The notes: generated from the letters alone by a model not told the origin. Counted from the stretch's first letter, positions 36,571 through 44,444 are shown. The stretch: DNA of 64,000 bases from Bradyrhizobium sp. sBnM-33 (GCF_032917945.1 NZ_CP136624.1:4216001-4280000), one strand, 5' to 3'. A program made the numbers and translations.

Positions 36571-37128
36571 TCAGGCTTGCTGGGCAGCGGCGCGAATTCG
36601 GCTGCCGACCACAATACGGAACGCGACGTATTGAATTGCGAAGGCGGCAATCTTGGCGCCTACCAGCACGACGGTCACATAGAACGTCCACAGCTTCATG
36701 TCGCCGGTCAGCGCGACACCGATGGTGCCAGCGGCGAGTAGGAAACACAGTGCGGCCCAAGCATAGCCCGCGAAGGTGACACATTCGGGAACGGTCTGGG
36801 TCACGACGGAGGGCATGTAGCGCAACATCCAGCCGCGCTTGAGCATGATGACGCCGATCGCGAAATGCCCGATTGCGGGTTTCGCCAGCACGAAGCGGGG
36901 ATCGTGGGTCAGAAGCGTCGCGCTGCCGAGCACGATGACCAGCGCCAGGCTGGCCCACGTCATGTAGCCGAGCCCCTTGCCCTTGACGCGCGAGTAGATC
37001 ACCTGGGCGATGGCGCCCGCGATTGCGACGCCGGTCGCCAGCAGCACATTGTCAGTCGCGAGGTAGATTGCGATGAACAGGATGGTGGAGAAAAAATCGG
37101 CGCCCAGTCTGGCGAATACGTCCTTCAT
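36571..37128 (-). CDS. yciB: YciB/IspA-type inner membrane septation-related protein
   Basis: 185 residues from the ATG at 37128. Membrane helices in the family pattern: FFSTILFIAIYLATDNVLLATGVAIAGAIAQVIYSRVKGKGLGYMTWASLALVIVLGSATLLTHDPRFVLAKPAIGH. The family is linked to septum formation and envelope integrity. It is 43 bp downstream of the 192-residue membrane gene and probably in the same operator-controlled operon. Confidence 0.85.
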   Translation of the reverse strand: MKDVFARLGADFFSTILFIAIYLATDNVLLATGVAIAGAIAQVIYSRVKGKGLGYMTWASLALVIVLGSATLLTHDPRFVLAKPAIGHFAIGVIMLKRGWMLRYMPSVVTQTVPECVTFAGYAWAALCFLLAAGTIGVALTGDMKLWTFYVTVVLVGAKIAAFAIQYVAFRIVVGSRIRAAAQQA

Positions 37129-37171
37129 CGTTTTGCTCTCTGCTGATGGGTTTCGGGTTGGAAACGTATCT

Positions 37172-37750
37172 TCATTTGGCGCCGGGCAGGGCGCTCGCCG
37201 GCGGGACACCATGCTTCGCCCTGCGATATTGTGGATACCATGTCGTGAAATAGCCGGCACTGTTGCGGGCGGCGAATGCGATAGCGAGTCCGATCCAGAG
37301 TGGGAAGCCCGGCACATAGATCGTCAGCATGTTGCCGACGATCATCAGGACGAATGCGCCGGTCCAGGCCCAGGTGATGAGATAGATCGCCTTCATGAAG
37401 CCGGGCAGCTTTGCCGTCTCGTTATCGACGGCTTCCAGCGCGTATTGCAGCACGAACGGCTTGCGGATAATCAGCGATGCCAGCGAGATCGCCAGCACGC
37501 CGACATCGGTTGCCAGCTTGACGGCCGAGTTGCTCAGGTTCGGGTCGATCAGCGTGACCCAAGCGCCTATCCCGGCGAAAACGACGACGCAGCCCGCGCC
37601 GAGCATCTTGATCGAACGACCGCGAGCAACGTCGATGGCAACGACAGCAAGGCAGATCGCGGCCGAAGCGAACAGGCTGACCTGGGCTGACGTCACCAGC
37701 ATCAGCAGCGCGAAGGAGCCGAAGGGAGCAAGGATCAGGAAGATTGTCAT
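37172..37750 (-). CDS. Hypothetical integral membrane protein, operator-controlled
   Basis: 192 residues, about six hydrophobic helices (LILAPFGSFALLMLVTSA; GAGCVVVFAGIGAWVTL; GVLAISLASLIIRKPF; LITWAWTGAFVLMIVGNML) and the end GYFTTWYPQYRRAKHG. No family recognised. It starts 18 bp below a perfect 9-bp-arm palindrome and precedes yciB, so the two probably form an operon repressed by the TetR regulator at 39551. Confidence 0.65.
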   Translation of the reverse strand: MTIFLILAPFGSFALLMLVTSAQVSLFASAAICLAVVAIDVARGRSIKMLGAGCVVVFAGIGAWVTLIDPNLSNSAVKLATDVGVLAISLASLIIRKPFVLQYALEAVDNETAKLPGFMKAIYLITWAWTGAFVLMIVGNMLTIYVPGFPLWIGLAIAFAARNSAGYFTTWYPQYRRAKHGVPPASALPGAK

Positions 37751-37767
37751 GGCAGCCTCTCGGGCTA

Positions 37768-37786
37768 ATCTTTACATTGTAAAGAT
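37768..37786. promoter_or_regulatory. Perfect TetR-type operator (proximal copy, 37.7 kb promoter)
   Basis: ATCTTTACA-t-TGTAAAGAT, 9-bp perfect arms around one base. It lies 18 bp upstream of the membrane protein start (minus strand). The -10-like TAGTGT (37787-37792 on the minus strand) directly abuts it and a -35 TTGACG is at 37810-37815, 17 bp away. Confidence 0.85.
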
Positions 37787-37820
37787 ACACTAAGGACCGG
37801 GACGGGACTCGTCAAGCAAA

Positions 37821-37839
37821 ATCTTTACACTGTCTAAAT
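37821..37839. promoter_or_regulatory. Second TetR-type operator (distal copy, 37.7 kb promoter)
   Basis: ATCTTTACA-c-TGTCTAAAT, an imperfect version of the 37768 palindrome with a 53-bp start-to-start spacing. It sits 5 bp upstream of the -35 hexamer TTGACG, so the promoter is flanked by operators on both sides. Confidence 0.75.
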
Positions 37840-38016
37840 TCGACGGGCGGCGATATGTGATTGTCTTTGCAACGGTCTGCGGGCGCTCCAGGCGCCCAAT
37901 ATCGCAAGCGAGAGAAACGTGAGGGCGCAGGCGAGCAGCAAAACGAGCGTGATCGTGATGCCGCCGACTCGGCCGACGCTTGCAACGTAGGGCGCGACAA
38001 CGTCGCGCCCCGGCAT
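37834..38016 (-). CDS. Possible small membrane protein after carotenoid oxygenase
   Basis: 60 residues from the ATG at 38016: MPGRDVVAPYVASVGRVGG..., with one strong membrane helix (ITLVLLLACALTFLSLAILGAW) and a basic end. It starts 20 bp downstream of the carotenoid oxygenase stop on the same strand, and its stop falls within the distal operator. Coding status is not certain; no homologue is recognised. Confidence 0.3.
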   Translation of the reverse strand: MPGRDVVAPYVASVGRVGGITITLVLLLACALTFLSLAILGAWSARRPLQRQSHIAARRI

Positions 38017-38035
38017 CGCGGAGGCTATAGCGCGC

Positions 38036-39439
38036 TTAGGCCGCGCCAACCCAATTGCCGTGGATGCCGTCGGGGACACGATGTCCGAGCTTCACTAGTG
38101 CCACCGGTCCGGCTTCGACATCGGTGGCATGGAATACCGCGAGGTCGCTGCGGTTTTCGCGGGCGCGCCAGACCACCGACATCAGCCAGCCGTCACCCTC
38201 GCTGGCGTCATCGCCGCGTGGGACGAACACTGCTTCCGAGATCGTATCGCCGGCGGGCAGCAGGTACTGGCCAAGGCGCGATCCATTGCCGTCGACATGT
38301 ACCAGGCCCGACAATCCGCCTGAAGTCGGCAGGTCGGGATTGGCGCAGGCGTACCATCCATGCCGGTTGGCTGAACCGACGCTTCGATCGCAGACGCGCG
38401 GGAATTCGCCGGTAATGTCGTCGAGCCAGGTTTGCGTGAAGCGATCGGTATTCGCCGAGAGATCGAAGGTCCAGCGGCACAGCCGGGCGCGCGACTTGGC
38501 GGGATCGGTGGGCGTGCCGTCGGGATGGGTGAACAGCGGCGGCTCCTCGTACTGCATGACGTCGGCAATGATGCGGTCGCCGTCCTCCCACGCGTTCATG
38601 ACGTGGAAGACGTAGCAGCACTCGGCGCGAAACCAGACGATGTCCTTGGCGGAGCCGTTGCGCTTCATGACTCCGACATAGGCGCCCTTGTCCGGCTCCC
38701 AGGCATAGGGCGGCCGGCCCGTCATGGCGCGCTCGATGCTCCCGGTGAGCGGCAGGATCGGAAACAGCAGATGATTTTTGGTGACGATGAAGTCGTGCAC
38801 CATGCTGGCATAGGGGGCCTCGAAGCGATCGAAGCGCGTTACCACGCCGGCGGCATTGACAGAGCCGAAGGAGAGGGCGGGGGTGAGGGGGCCTGCGGCG
38901 TTGTAGCCGAAGAACACCATCTCGCCGGTGACGGGATCGATCTTGGGATGCGCCGTGAACGGTCCAGAGATGCCTTTGCCATAATCGCAATAGCCGAGCC
39001 GGTTGAGCGTGCCGGGCTCGATCTCGGTCGGCAAATGGCCTTCCTCAAGCGCCAGCAGGCGACCGCCATGAAAGATGATGTTGGTATTGGCTACGCCGCC
39101 GTCTTGCGTAACTGAGGCAGGTGTATCTGGCAGCCTGCGGCCGAAGCCGCCGAACAGCGCGCGGCCAGCGTCGTGCTCTGCCAGCCATTTCGGGGTGCGG
39201 ACCCAGCGATTGCGATAGCTGGCGCGGCCGTTCTCCAGATGGAAGGCGTGCAGCATGCCGTCGCCGACGAACCAGTGGGCGCCAGGCGCATCGAACTGCG
39301 GGTTGGGGCCGTTGCGATAGAGCGTGCCGTTGAGCTCGCGCGGCAATTCGCCGGTCACCTTGAGATTTGGCGCGTCGCATTCCATCGGGATCGGCGCCAG
39401 ATTGGTCCGGGCCATCTCGGTCGTCACCTGGTCGAGCAT
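38036..39439 (-). CDS. Carotenoid cleavage oxygenase family enzyme
   Basis: 467 residues. All four iron-binding His motifs of the RPE65/lignostilbene dioxygenase family are present: His164 (FTAHPKIDP), His215 (SMVHDF), His279 (VFHVMNAWE) and His460 (GIHGNW), with matching second-shell acidic residues. The N-terminal LNGTLYRNGPNPQF is also typical. It should cleave a double bond of an apocarotenoid or stilbene with O2; the substrate is unknown. Two operators lie between its start and the divergent TetR gene. Confidence 0.93.
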   Translation of the reverse strand: MLDQVTTEMARTNLAPIPMECDAPNLKVTGELPRELNGTLYRNGPNPQFDAPGAHWFVGDGMLHAFHLENGRASYRNRWVRTPKWLAEHDAGRALFGGFGRRLPDTPASVTQDGGVANTNIIFHGGRLLALEEGHLPTEIEPGTLNRLGYCDYGKGISGPFTAHPKIDPVTGEMVFFGYNAAGPLTPALSFGSVNAAGVVTRFDRFEAPYASMVHDFIVTKNHLLFPILPLTGSIERAMTGRPPYAWEPDKGAYVGVMKRNGSAKDIVWFRAECCYVFHVMNAWEDGDRIIADVMQYEEPPLFTHPDGTPTDPAKSRARLCRWTFDLSANTDRFTQTWLDDITGEFPRVCDRSVGSANRHGWYACANPDLPTSGGLSGLVHVDGNGSRLGQYLLPAGDTISEAVFVPRGDDASEGDGWLMSVVWRARENRSDLAVFHATDVEAGPVALVKLGHRVPDGIHGNWVGAA

Positions 39440-39457
39440 TACGTTTCCTCCGGCTTT

Positions 39458-39476
39458 ATCTTTACATCGTAAAGAT
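39458..39476. promoter_or_regulatory. TetR-type operator (proximal copy, carotenoid oxygenase promoter)
   Basis: ATCTTTAC-atc-GTAAAGAT, 8-bp perfect arms, 18 bp upstream of the oxygenase start. A -10-like TACTGA (39478-39483, minus strand) sits next to it and a -35 TTGACG is at 39501-39506. Confidence 0.85.
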
Positions 39477-39511
39477 ATCAGTAGGGATGCCGCGAGCCGC
39501 CGTCAAGCAAA

Positions 39512-39530
39512 ATCTTTACAGTGTAAAAAT
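39512..39530. promoter_or_regulatory. TetR-type operator (distal copy, shared with TetR gene)
   Basis: ATCTTTACA-g-TGTAAAAAT, one mismatch from a perfect palindrome, 54 bp from the proximal copy and 20 bp upstream of the divergent TetR start. It is placed to repress the regulator gene and the oxygenase at once. Confidence 0.8.
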
Positions 39531-39550
39531 TGTGATTATAAGGGACTCGC

Positions 39551-40285
39551 ATGGCAAGAACATCGCGAGAAACCAGAACGATCCGCCCGCCCGCAAAGCG
39601 CAGGGCGGCGAAACCAGTGGCGGAGAGGCCGGCCAGCCGGCGTCGTCGTCCGGCCGGCGAGACCCCATATCATCACGGCGATCTGCACGACGCCTTGCTC
39701 GCCGCGGCGGAGCGGGTGCTGGAACGCGACGGGCTGTCGGGCTTGACGCTGCGGGCGGTTGCGCGCGAGGCCGGCGTGTCGCATGCGGCGCCGACCCATC
39801 ATTTCGGCGATCTCACCGGGCTGTTGAGCGAACTCGCCGCCATCGGATTCCGGCGGTTCAACGAGGCGATGACCGCGGCGGGCAACACCGAAACGCAGCC
39901 GCTGATGAAGGCGATGGCGCGCGCCAAGGCCTATGTTGCCTATGCGCAGGCGCGTCCCGGCATGTACGGGCTGATGTTCCGGACCGAGCGGCTCGACATG
40001 ACGCGGCCCTCGCTGCACGAGGCGGCTACGGCCTCATTCCAAGGACTGGCCACCGCTGTGAGCCTCAGCCGCAACGAGAAACTCGCCGGCGAAGCGCTGG
40101 AGACTTTGTCGCTCGACCACGCCGCCGCGATCGCACGCGCGTGGTCGCTGGTGCACGGCTTCACCACGCTGCTGCTTGACGGAAGGCTCAAGGACATCCT
40201 GCACCGGCTGCCCGAGGGGACTGGCGTCGACCAGCTTCTGGATGCGATGCTGCGTTCGACAGTGCCGCGGCCGCCGGGGGCATAG
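39551..40285 (+). CDS. TetR/AcrR-type regulator with WHG-like C domain
   Basis: 244 residues. After a basic, disordered N-terminal 35 residues, the helix-turn-helix reads LAAAERVLERDGLSGLTLRAVAREAGVSHAAPTHHFGDLTGLLSELAAIGF, typical of the TetR group with a C-terminal WHG domain. The ligand domain includes KAYVAYAQARPGMYGLMFRTERLD. It is the natural candidate to bind the ATCTTTACA palindromes that flank its own gene and the membrane-protein/yciB operon. Confidence 0.9.
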   Translation: MARTSRETRTIRPPAKRRAAKPVAERPASRRRRPAGETPYHHGDLHDALLAAAERVLERDGLSGLTLRAVAREAGVSHAAPTHHFGDLTGLLSELAAIGFRRFNEAMTAAGNTETQPLMKAMARAKAYVAYAQARPGMYGLMFRTERLDMTRPSLHEAATASFQGLATAVSLSRNEKLAGEALETLSLDHAAAIARAWSLVHGFTTLLLDGRLKDILHRLPEGTGVDQLLDAMLRSTVPRPPGA

Positions 40286-40356
40286 GACGGCGGCGCTCTG
40301 CGGGAGTTCGCAGGCGGAATGGAGCTGCGCGGCGACGGTTGCGGCTGGCGTCCCGC

Positions 40357-40689
40357 TCAGCAACCCCTGCAAATTTTGGTTTGCCGCGCGAGCCTTGCGT
40401 CGGCTTCCGCGTCTTCGTTGGGCTGTCGCGTCCACTCGTCGTAGCGCGCTTTGGTGTCCGATCTGGGCGGGGCTTCGTTCAGGGGGCCGAGAATGATCTC
40501 GCGATTGCGGGCGGTTCTCCGTTTAGGGCGCTTGTCCTCGCCTGGCCCGTCATTTGCCGACGGCGGTTCACCCAACCCGTCCCAGGCGATCGGCGCGCCC
40601 GCCATCTGCGTCGAGCAGCCAGTTCCGGAGGCGCAGCAGCCGGAGAGGACGATGCCGACGATGAGGAGTGCCAGGAGTTTTATGTGCAT
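40357..40689 (-). CDS. Small lipoprotein
   Basis: 110 residues with a lipobox (LLALLIVGIVLSGCC, lipidated Cys18 after LSG). Mature part is short, charged and disordered with a Cys near the N-terminus (GTGCSTQM) and at the C-terminus (KICRGC). No family recognised. Probably an outer or inner membrane lipoprotein. Confidence 0.65.
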   Translation of the reverse strand: MHIKLLALLIVGIVLSGCCASGTGCSTQMAGAPIAWDGLGEPPSANDGPGEDKRPKRRTARNREIILGPLNEAPPRSDTKARYDEWTRQPNEDAEADARLARQTKICRGC

Positions 40690-40796
40690 CGCTGCCCCGG
40701 GTGGTGCGTGAAATAACTAGGTTTGACAAGGTTCAACCACTCAAGCCTGAAGCTTTGACGTTAATGCGGCAAGAAAGCGCCGGACTGCATCTACCA

Positions 40797-41399
40797 TCAC
40801 GGCCTTGCCAATTCCACCGCGCGGCCGCGCTCGCCAATCACCTTCACTTCGTCCTTGCCGCACTTGAAATCACGCGCAAATTCGTCCGCGGCCTGGCGCG
40901 CGAGCTCGTTGGCATTGCGGTTGGCCTGGCCATCGATATAGGCGACGTGGCAGACCGGCCCCGGCGGCAATCGCGTCACCGCGAGCATCGGTTTCGTGAT
41001 CGGGCTTCCGGTCTTGTCCAGGTCGTTGTTATCGGCGATCAGCCAGCGCTGAATGATCGCGAACGGCCTGCCATCGACCGCCCGCCATTCGACGGTGTGG
41101 CTGGTCGAATTGAAGGGGCCGAACCAAGCCTCCGCGGCCGGCTCCTTAGCGGCGGCCTCGCGGTTTCGCCCGACCGAGACGGTTTCACGCAGGTCGCCCT
41201 CGCTGATCAGTACCACCAGCCCCGATTTGCCGGGGCAGACCTGCGTCGTGCTGCCGTCAGACTCGGGCTTGCCGACCGTGTGGCAGTCCTTCGGCGCGGT
41301 CGACGTGTAGCTACTGCCAAAAGTCTGGGCGTTCGCCGGCGACATCAGGCCAGACAACAGAGCTGCGGCCGATGCGATCAATTGTGCGGAACGTTTCAT
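40797..41399 (-). CDS. Periplasmic hypothetical protein
   Basis: 200 residues from the ATG at 41399, with a GGCAGG site just upstream; a start at 41486 would hide the signal peptide. Signal (SAQLIASAAALLSGLMSPANA), then a domain with two Cys-bearing regions (KDCHTVGKPESDGSTTQVCPGK; GPVCHVAYIDGQANRNANELARQAADEFARDFKCG). I do not recognise a named family. Its role is unknown. Confidence 0.6.
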   Translation of the reverse strand: MKRSAQLIASAAALLSGLMSPANAQTFGSSYTSTAPKDCHTVGKPESDGSTTQVCPGKSGLVVLISEGDLRETVSVGRNREAAAKEPAAEAWFGPFNSTSHTVEWRAVDGRPFAIIQRWLIADNNDLDKTGSPITKPMLAVTRLPPGPVCHVAYIDGQANRNANELARQAADEFARDFKCGKDEVKVIGERGRAVELARP

Positions 41400-41557
41400 C
41401 CTGCCACTCATTTCTTCTGGAACCTCGAAGATCAGACATGTGCAATCTGGGGAAGGTTCACGGAAACGTCGCGAAATACCTGACATTCGGTTGGAATCGT
41501 CCTAGAAGGGCGGCTTCTTAATTCCTCGTTTTGCAAGCGTGCAGTCATCCAGTCGTC

Positions 41558-42241
41558 ATGCCCTCTATTCCCTCAAATAAACCCTATCGCGTCGGCCGCT
41601 CCCGCACCGGACTTGGCCTTTTCGCCACCAAGCCGATCAAGAAGGGCACCAAGATCATCCGCTATTTCGGGCCGCTTCTTGATTCGAAGAAGAAAGAAGA
41701 AGACGCGATCGAGAACAAATATTTGTTCGAACTGAACGACCGCTGGACCATCGACGGCTCGGTGCGCAAGAACATCGCCCGCTATATCAACCATTCCTGC
41801 CGGCCGAACGCCGAATCCGACGTCAAGCCCCGTAAACGCAAGGTGTTCATCCGTGCCATCAAGGACATCGAGCCGGGCGAGGAGATCAACTACGATTACG
41901 GCACCGATTATTTCAAAGCCTATCTGAAGCCGATCGGCTGCAAATGCGCAGCCTGCGAGAAGAAGCGCAAGAAGAAGCGTGCCGAAGCGCGGGCGGAGAA
42001 GGCGCGGCTGAAGGCGAAGGCCGAGCGCAAAGCGCTGAAGCAGGCGGAAAAATTGGCCAAGGCCGACGCGAAGCTGAAGGATAAATTGAAGGCGAAGGCT
42101 GAGCAGAAATCGAAAAAGCTCAATGGCCATTCGCTCAATGGTAAGCATCTGAACGGCAACAGCCGCGCCAGGGTTGCCGGCAAGAAGCCCGCCGGCCGGA
42201 AACAGCCGCCCTCCGCGCCAGCGCCGGCCCTCCAGGCATAG
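41558..42241 (+). CDS. SET-domain lysine methyltransferase-like protein
   Basis: 227 residues from the ATG at 41558; the upstream TTG at 41531 lacks a ribosome site. The SET domain (about 5-125) has the SAM and substrate motifs RTGLGLFATKPIKKGT, ARYINHSCRPNA and EEINYDYGTDYF, then a post-SET-like Cys cluster (GCKCAACEKK). The C-terminal 90 residues are lysine/alanine-rich, like a histone tail or DNA-binding region. Bacterial SET proteins can methylate ribosomal or chromatin-like proteins; the target is unknown. Confidence 0.9.
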   Translation: MPSIPSNKPYRVGRSRTGLGLFATKPIKKGTKIIRYFGPLLDSKKKEEDAIENKYLFELNDRWTIDGSVRKNIARYINHSCRPNAESDVKPRKRKVFIRAIKDIEPGEEINYDYGTDYFKAYLKPIGCKCAACEKKRKKKRAEARAEKARLKAKAERKALKQAEKLAKADAKLKDKLKAKAEQKSKKLNGHSLNGKHLNGNSRARVAGKKPAGRKQPPSAPAPALQA

Positions 42242-42317
42242 GGCTGCTTCGCCCTGATTGAATCCGAGCAAGGCTCTCGCCCTTTGTTTCGACGCGCTTC
42301 TTCAGGAGCGCCGGGGC

Positions 42318-42962
42318 TCACTTAGCGCGAAAATGACCCGCAACGTCTGCCTTCACGAACGCCAGGTTTGTCCATGTGATGCCGGCAGCGCGATTTCTCT
42401 CCTGGTGGGATTCAGAAGCCACATTCAAGACACAGTGCAAGCCGTGCGCCTGCGCAAACGCGATAGTCTCCTCGGCGGGGATTTCAAACATCCGCCGCGC
42501 GGGCGATACGGGCCCATGCCGGATCGTCATGGCGATAGTGCCGCCCGACCCAATCAGCGAGGCCAGATTCGGCATCGCATATTGACGCTGGGTTTGGTCG
42601 AGATGCATCCACACCGCAGTCAGCATCACGAGATCAAACGTCTCGCCGCGTGCCCGCAGGCGGACCAGATCGGGCAGGCTGTCGTCGAACCATTCGATCA
42701 GGGGAGAGGGATGCAGCGCCATCGCGGGGATACGCAGGGCATCGGTAGGCTCGACGGCGATAACACGATGCCCGAAGGTTGCGAACCAGGCCGCGTCCCG
42801 TCCAGTTCCTGAACCGATATCGAGCACGCGGGCCGGGGCTCTCGGTATCAGATGCAGGACATGGCGGTGATTTTCAGCCGCCCGAACGCTTTCGTAGCGC
42901 TGGAACAACTGTTCGGCTTCGCTGGCATATCCTTCCGTGCCGCTGACTTGTGCTGATGTCAT
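42318..42962 (-). CDS. Class I SAM-dependent methyltransferase
   Basis: 214 residues. The SAM-binding motif I is VLDIGSGTGRDAAWFATFGHRVIAVEPTDALR, followed by LPDLVRLRARGETFDLVMLTAVWMHLD (motif II region). The fold is Rossmann methyltransferase; the substrate cannot be read from the sequence. It lies between the SET-domain gene (convergent) and DUF6522 (same strand, 35 bp upstream). Confidence 0.88.
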   Translation of the reverse strand: MTSAQVSGTEGYASEAEQLFQRYESVRAAENHRHVLHLIPRAPARVLDIGSGTGRDAAWFATFGHRVIAVEPTDALRIPAMALHPSPLIEWFDDSLPDLVRLRARGETFDLVMLTAVWMHLDQTQRQYAMPNLASLIGSGGTIAMTIRHGPVSPARRMFEIPAEETIAFAQAHGLHCVLNVASESHQERNRAAGITWTNLAFVKADVAGHFRAK

Positions 42963-42997
42963 CTGTTTCCTGCACAGCTTTCTGAGCGTGCGGCGGT

Positions 42998-43288
42998 TTA
43001 TCCGCCAGGCTTGCGTACTGATTTCGGTAACGACGAATCGCCGAAGTCGACCGCCGATCGTTGAACGATAGTGCCTGTTTCGTCGACCACGATGCGAAAC
43101 CGCCGATGAGCGGACAGGAAGGTCAGCCGATGCCGGCCAAAGTCGGCATCGATGCCGCGCTCGGCAAAGCTCGTGATCTTGCCCGCCCGCATCTCCTTCT
43201 GAAGGGCCGGCAGCGCAAGGCCGAGGCCTTCGGCGACGATCGCGGCATCGATCCGCACGATGCCATTCTCGAATTCGATCGGTTTCAT
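42998..43288 (-). CDS. DUF6522 family protein
   Basis: 96 residues from the ATG at 43288. MKPIEFENGIVRIDAAIVAEGLGLALPALQKEMRAGKITSFAERGIDADFGRHRLTFLSAHRRFRIVVDETG is the pattern of this small cytosolic family. It starts 29 bp downstream of the Rrf2-type regulator on the same strand, so it probably belongs to the nitric-oxide module. Function unknown. Confidence 0.8.
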   Translation of the reverse strand: MKPIEFENGIVRIDAAIVAEGLGLALPALQKEMRAGKITSFAERGIDADFGRHRLTFLSAHRRFRIVVDETGTIVQRSAVDFGDSSLPKSVRKPGG

Positions 43289-43317
43289 GTTCAAGTCCTG
43301 ATGCTTCGGTGCGGGCC

Positions 43318-43746
43318 TCACGCGGTCACCGGACTGCGTCTGGGCTGCGCGGGGTAGGCGCATTCCGCCAGCGTCGTGGCGTCGAGCTCGCGCATGAAAG
43401 CTTCGCGGGCGGCGGCCAGCTTCGCTTTCAGCCGGCAGCGCGGCTTTAGCACGCAATTACCGCCATCCTCACGAAAACATTCGACCAGCGGCGGCCCTTC
43501 CAGCGCGCGAACCACCTCGCCGATGGTGATCGACTGGGCCGGGCGGGCCAGCATGAAGCCGCCGCCGCCGCCGCGCTGGGTTGAGATAAAGCCGCTATCG
43601 GCGAGATCGCGCACTACCTTGGCCAGATGGTTGCGGGATATGCCGAACTCGGCCGCAATTTCATTGGTGGCAAAGGAACGGCCGGGTTCGCCCGCCAGCC
43701 GCATCAGGGCGCGCAAGGCAAAATCCGTGAACGACGTCAGGCGCAT
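43318..43746 (-). CDS. nsrR: Rrf2-family [2Fe-2S] regulator, NsrR-like
   Basis: 142 residues. The winged helix (RLTSFTDFALRALMRLAGEPGRSFATNEIAAEFGISRNHLAKVVRDLADSGFISTQRGGGGGF) is followed by three Cys at 90, 98 and 104 (LVECFREDGGNCVLKPRCRL), the cluster-binding arrangement of NsrR, the nitric-oxide sensor. Divergent from a truncated haemoglobin with a perfect palindrome in between, which supports NsrR. RirA and IscR remain possible alternatives. Confidence 0.85.
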   Translation of the reverse strand: MRLTSFTDFALRALMRLAGEPGRSFATNEIAAEFGISRNHLAKVVRDLADSGFISTQRGGGGGFMLARPAQSITIGEVVRALEGPPLVECFREDGGNCVLKPRCRLKAKLAAAREAFMRELDATTLAECAYPAQPRRSPVTA

Positions 43747-43792
43747 GGAGCCCCTCTCAAAAGGTCTGCTTGCAATTCATCTATAGCCGTCT

Positions 43793-43816
43793 AAATAGGT
43801 ATTGAAATACCTATTT
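43793..43816. promoter_or_regulatory. Perfect palindrome, likely NsrR binding site
   Basis: Arms AAATAGGTATT (43793-43803) and AATACCTATTT (43806-43816) with a 2-bp centre. It sits 15 bp upstream of the haemoglobin start and 47 bp from the nsrR-like start. The AT-rich arms of 11 bp around a 1-2 bp centre resemble known NsrR sites. Confidence 0.8.
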
Positions 43817-43830
43817 TAAGGGCAGGCGAA

Positions 43831-44301
43831 ATGGAAGCGATCGTGGCAGGGCCGGAGCGGCGCGAACGGCTCACGGCCGAGATCATGCAACGAACCGGAA
43901 TTGACGAGTCGATGATCGAGCGCCTGGTGCGCGGCTTCTACGCCAAAGTCCGCGAGGACGCGGTGCTGGGGCCGATCTTCGACGCGCGTATCAAGGACTG
44001 GGAGCCGCATTTGCAGCAGATGTGCGCATTCTGGTCGTCCGTCGCGCTGATGACCGGCCGCTATCACGGCACGCCAATGGCCAAGCATATGCTACTGTCG
44101 GTCGATGCCGCGCATTTCGACCGCTGGCTTGTCCTATTCGAGGCCACCGCGCGCGAGATCTGCCCGCCGGAGGCGGAAGCGCATTTCGTGGAACGGGCGC
44201 GGCGGATTGCAGCGAGCCTCGAGCTTGGCATTGCCGGCGCCAACGGCGTCATGCTCGCAAACGGTGAAAGATTTCGACGCAATGAGGCAGGAGCAGTGTG
44301 A
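43831..44301 (+). CDS. Truncated haemoglobin (group III)
   Basis: 156 residues. Globin pattern typical of group III: IERLVRGFYAKVREDAVLGPIFDARIKDWEPHLQQMCAFWSSVALMTGRYHGTPMAKHMLLSVDAAHFDRWLVLFEATARE. It binds haem and detoxifies or senses NO or O2. The gene is preceded by the likely NsrR palindrome, which suggests repression until NO is present. Its stop overlaps the start of the 44-residue gene (TGATG). Confidence 0.93.
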   Translation: MEAIVAGPERRERLTAEIMQRTGIDESMIERLVRGFYAKVREDAVLGPIFDARIKDWEPHLQQMCAFWSSVALMTGRYHGTPMAKHMLLSVDAAHFDRWLVLFEATAREICPPEAEAHFVERARRIAASLELGIAGANGVMLANGERFRRNEAGAV

Positions 44302-44435
44302 TGGCTTATGGTGCACATGTCGTGACGAACAAAGAACAGGCCAACCCGTACTCGGGCAGCAGCCTGGTGCCGATGCTGGTCATCGGGCTGGTGCTGACTT
44401 TTGCCGGAATGATCGCGGCGGTGATTTTGAGTTGA
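44301..44435 (+). CDS. 44-residue single-pass membrane protein, coupled to haemoglobin gene
   Basis: MAYGAHVVTNKEQANPYSGSS followed by a helix LVPMLVIGLVLTFAGMIAAVILS. The ATG overlaps the haemoglobin stop by one base (tgATG), which is strong evidence of translational coupling. Too short for ordinary gene finders. Function unknown; it may anchor or assist the globin or another NO-related enzyme at the membrane. Confidence 0.7.
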   Translation: MAYGAHVVTNKEQANPYSGSSLVPMLVIGLVLTFAGMIAAVILS

Positions 44436-44444
44436 GGCTTATCC

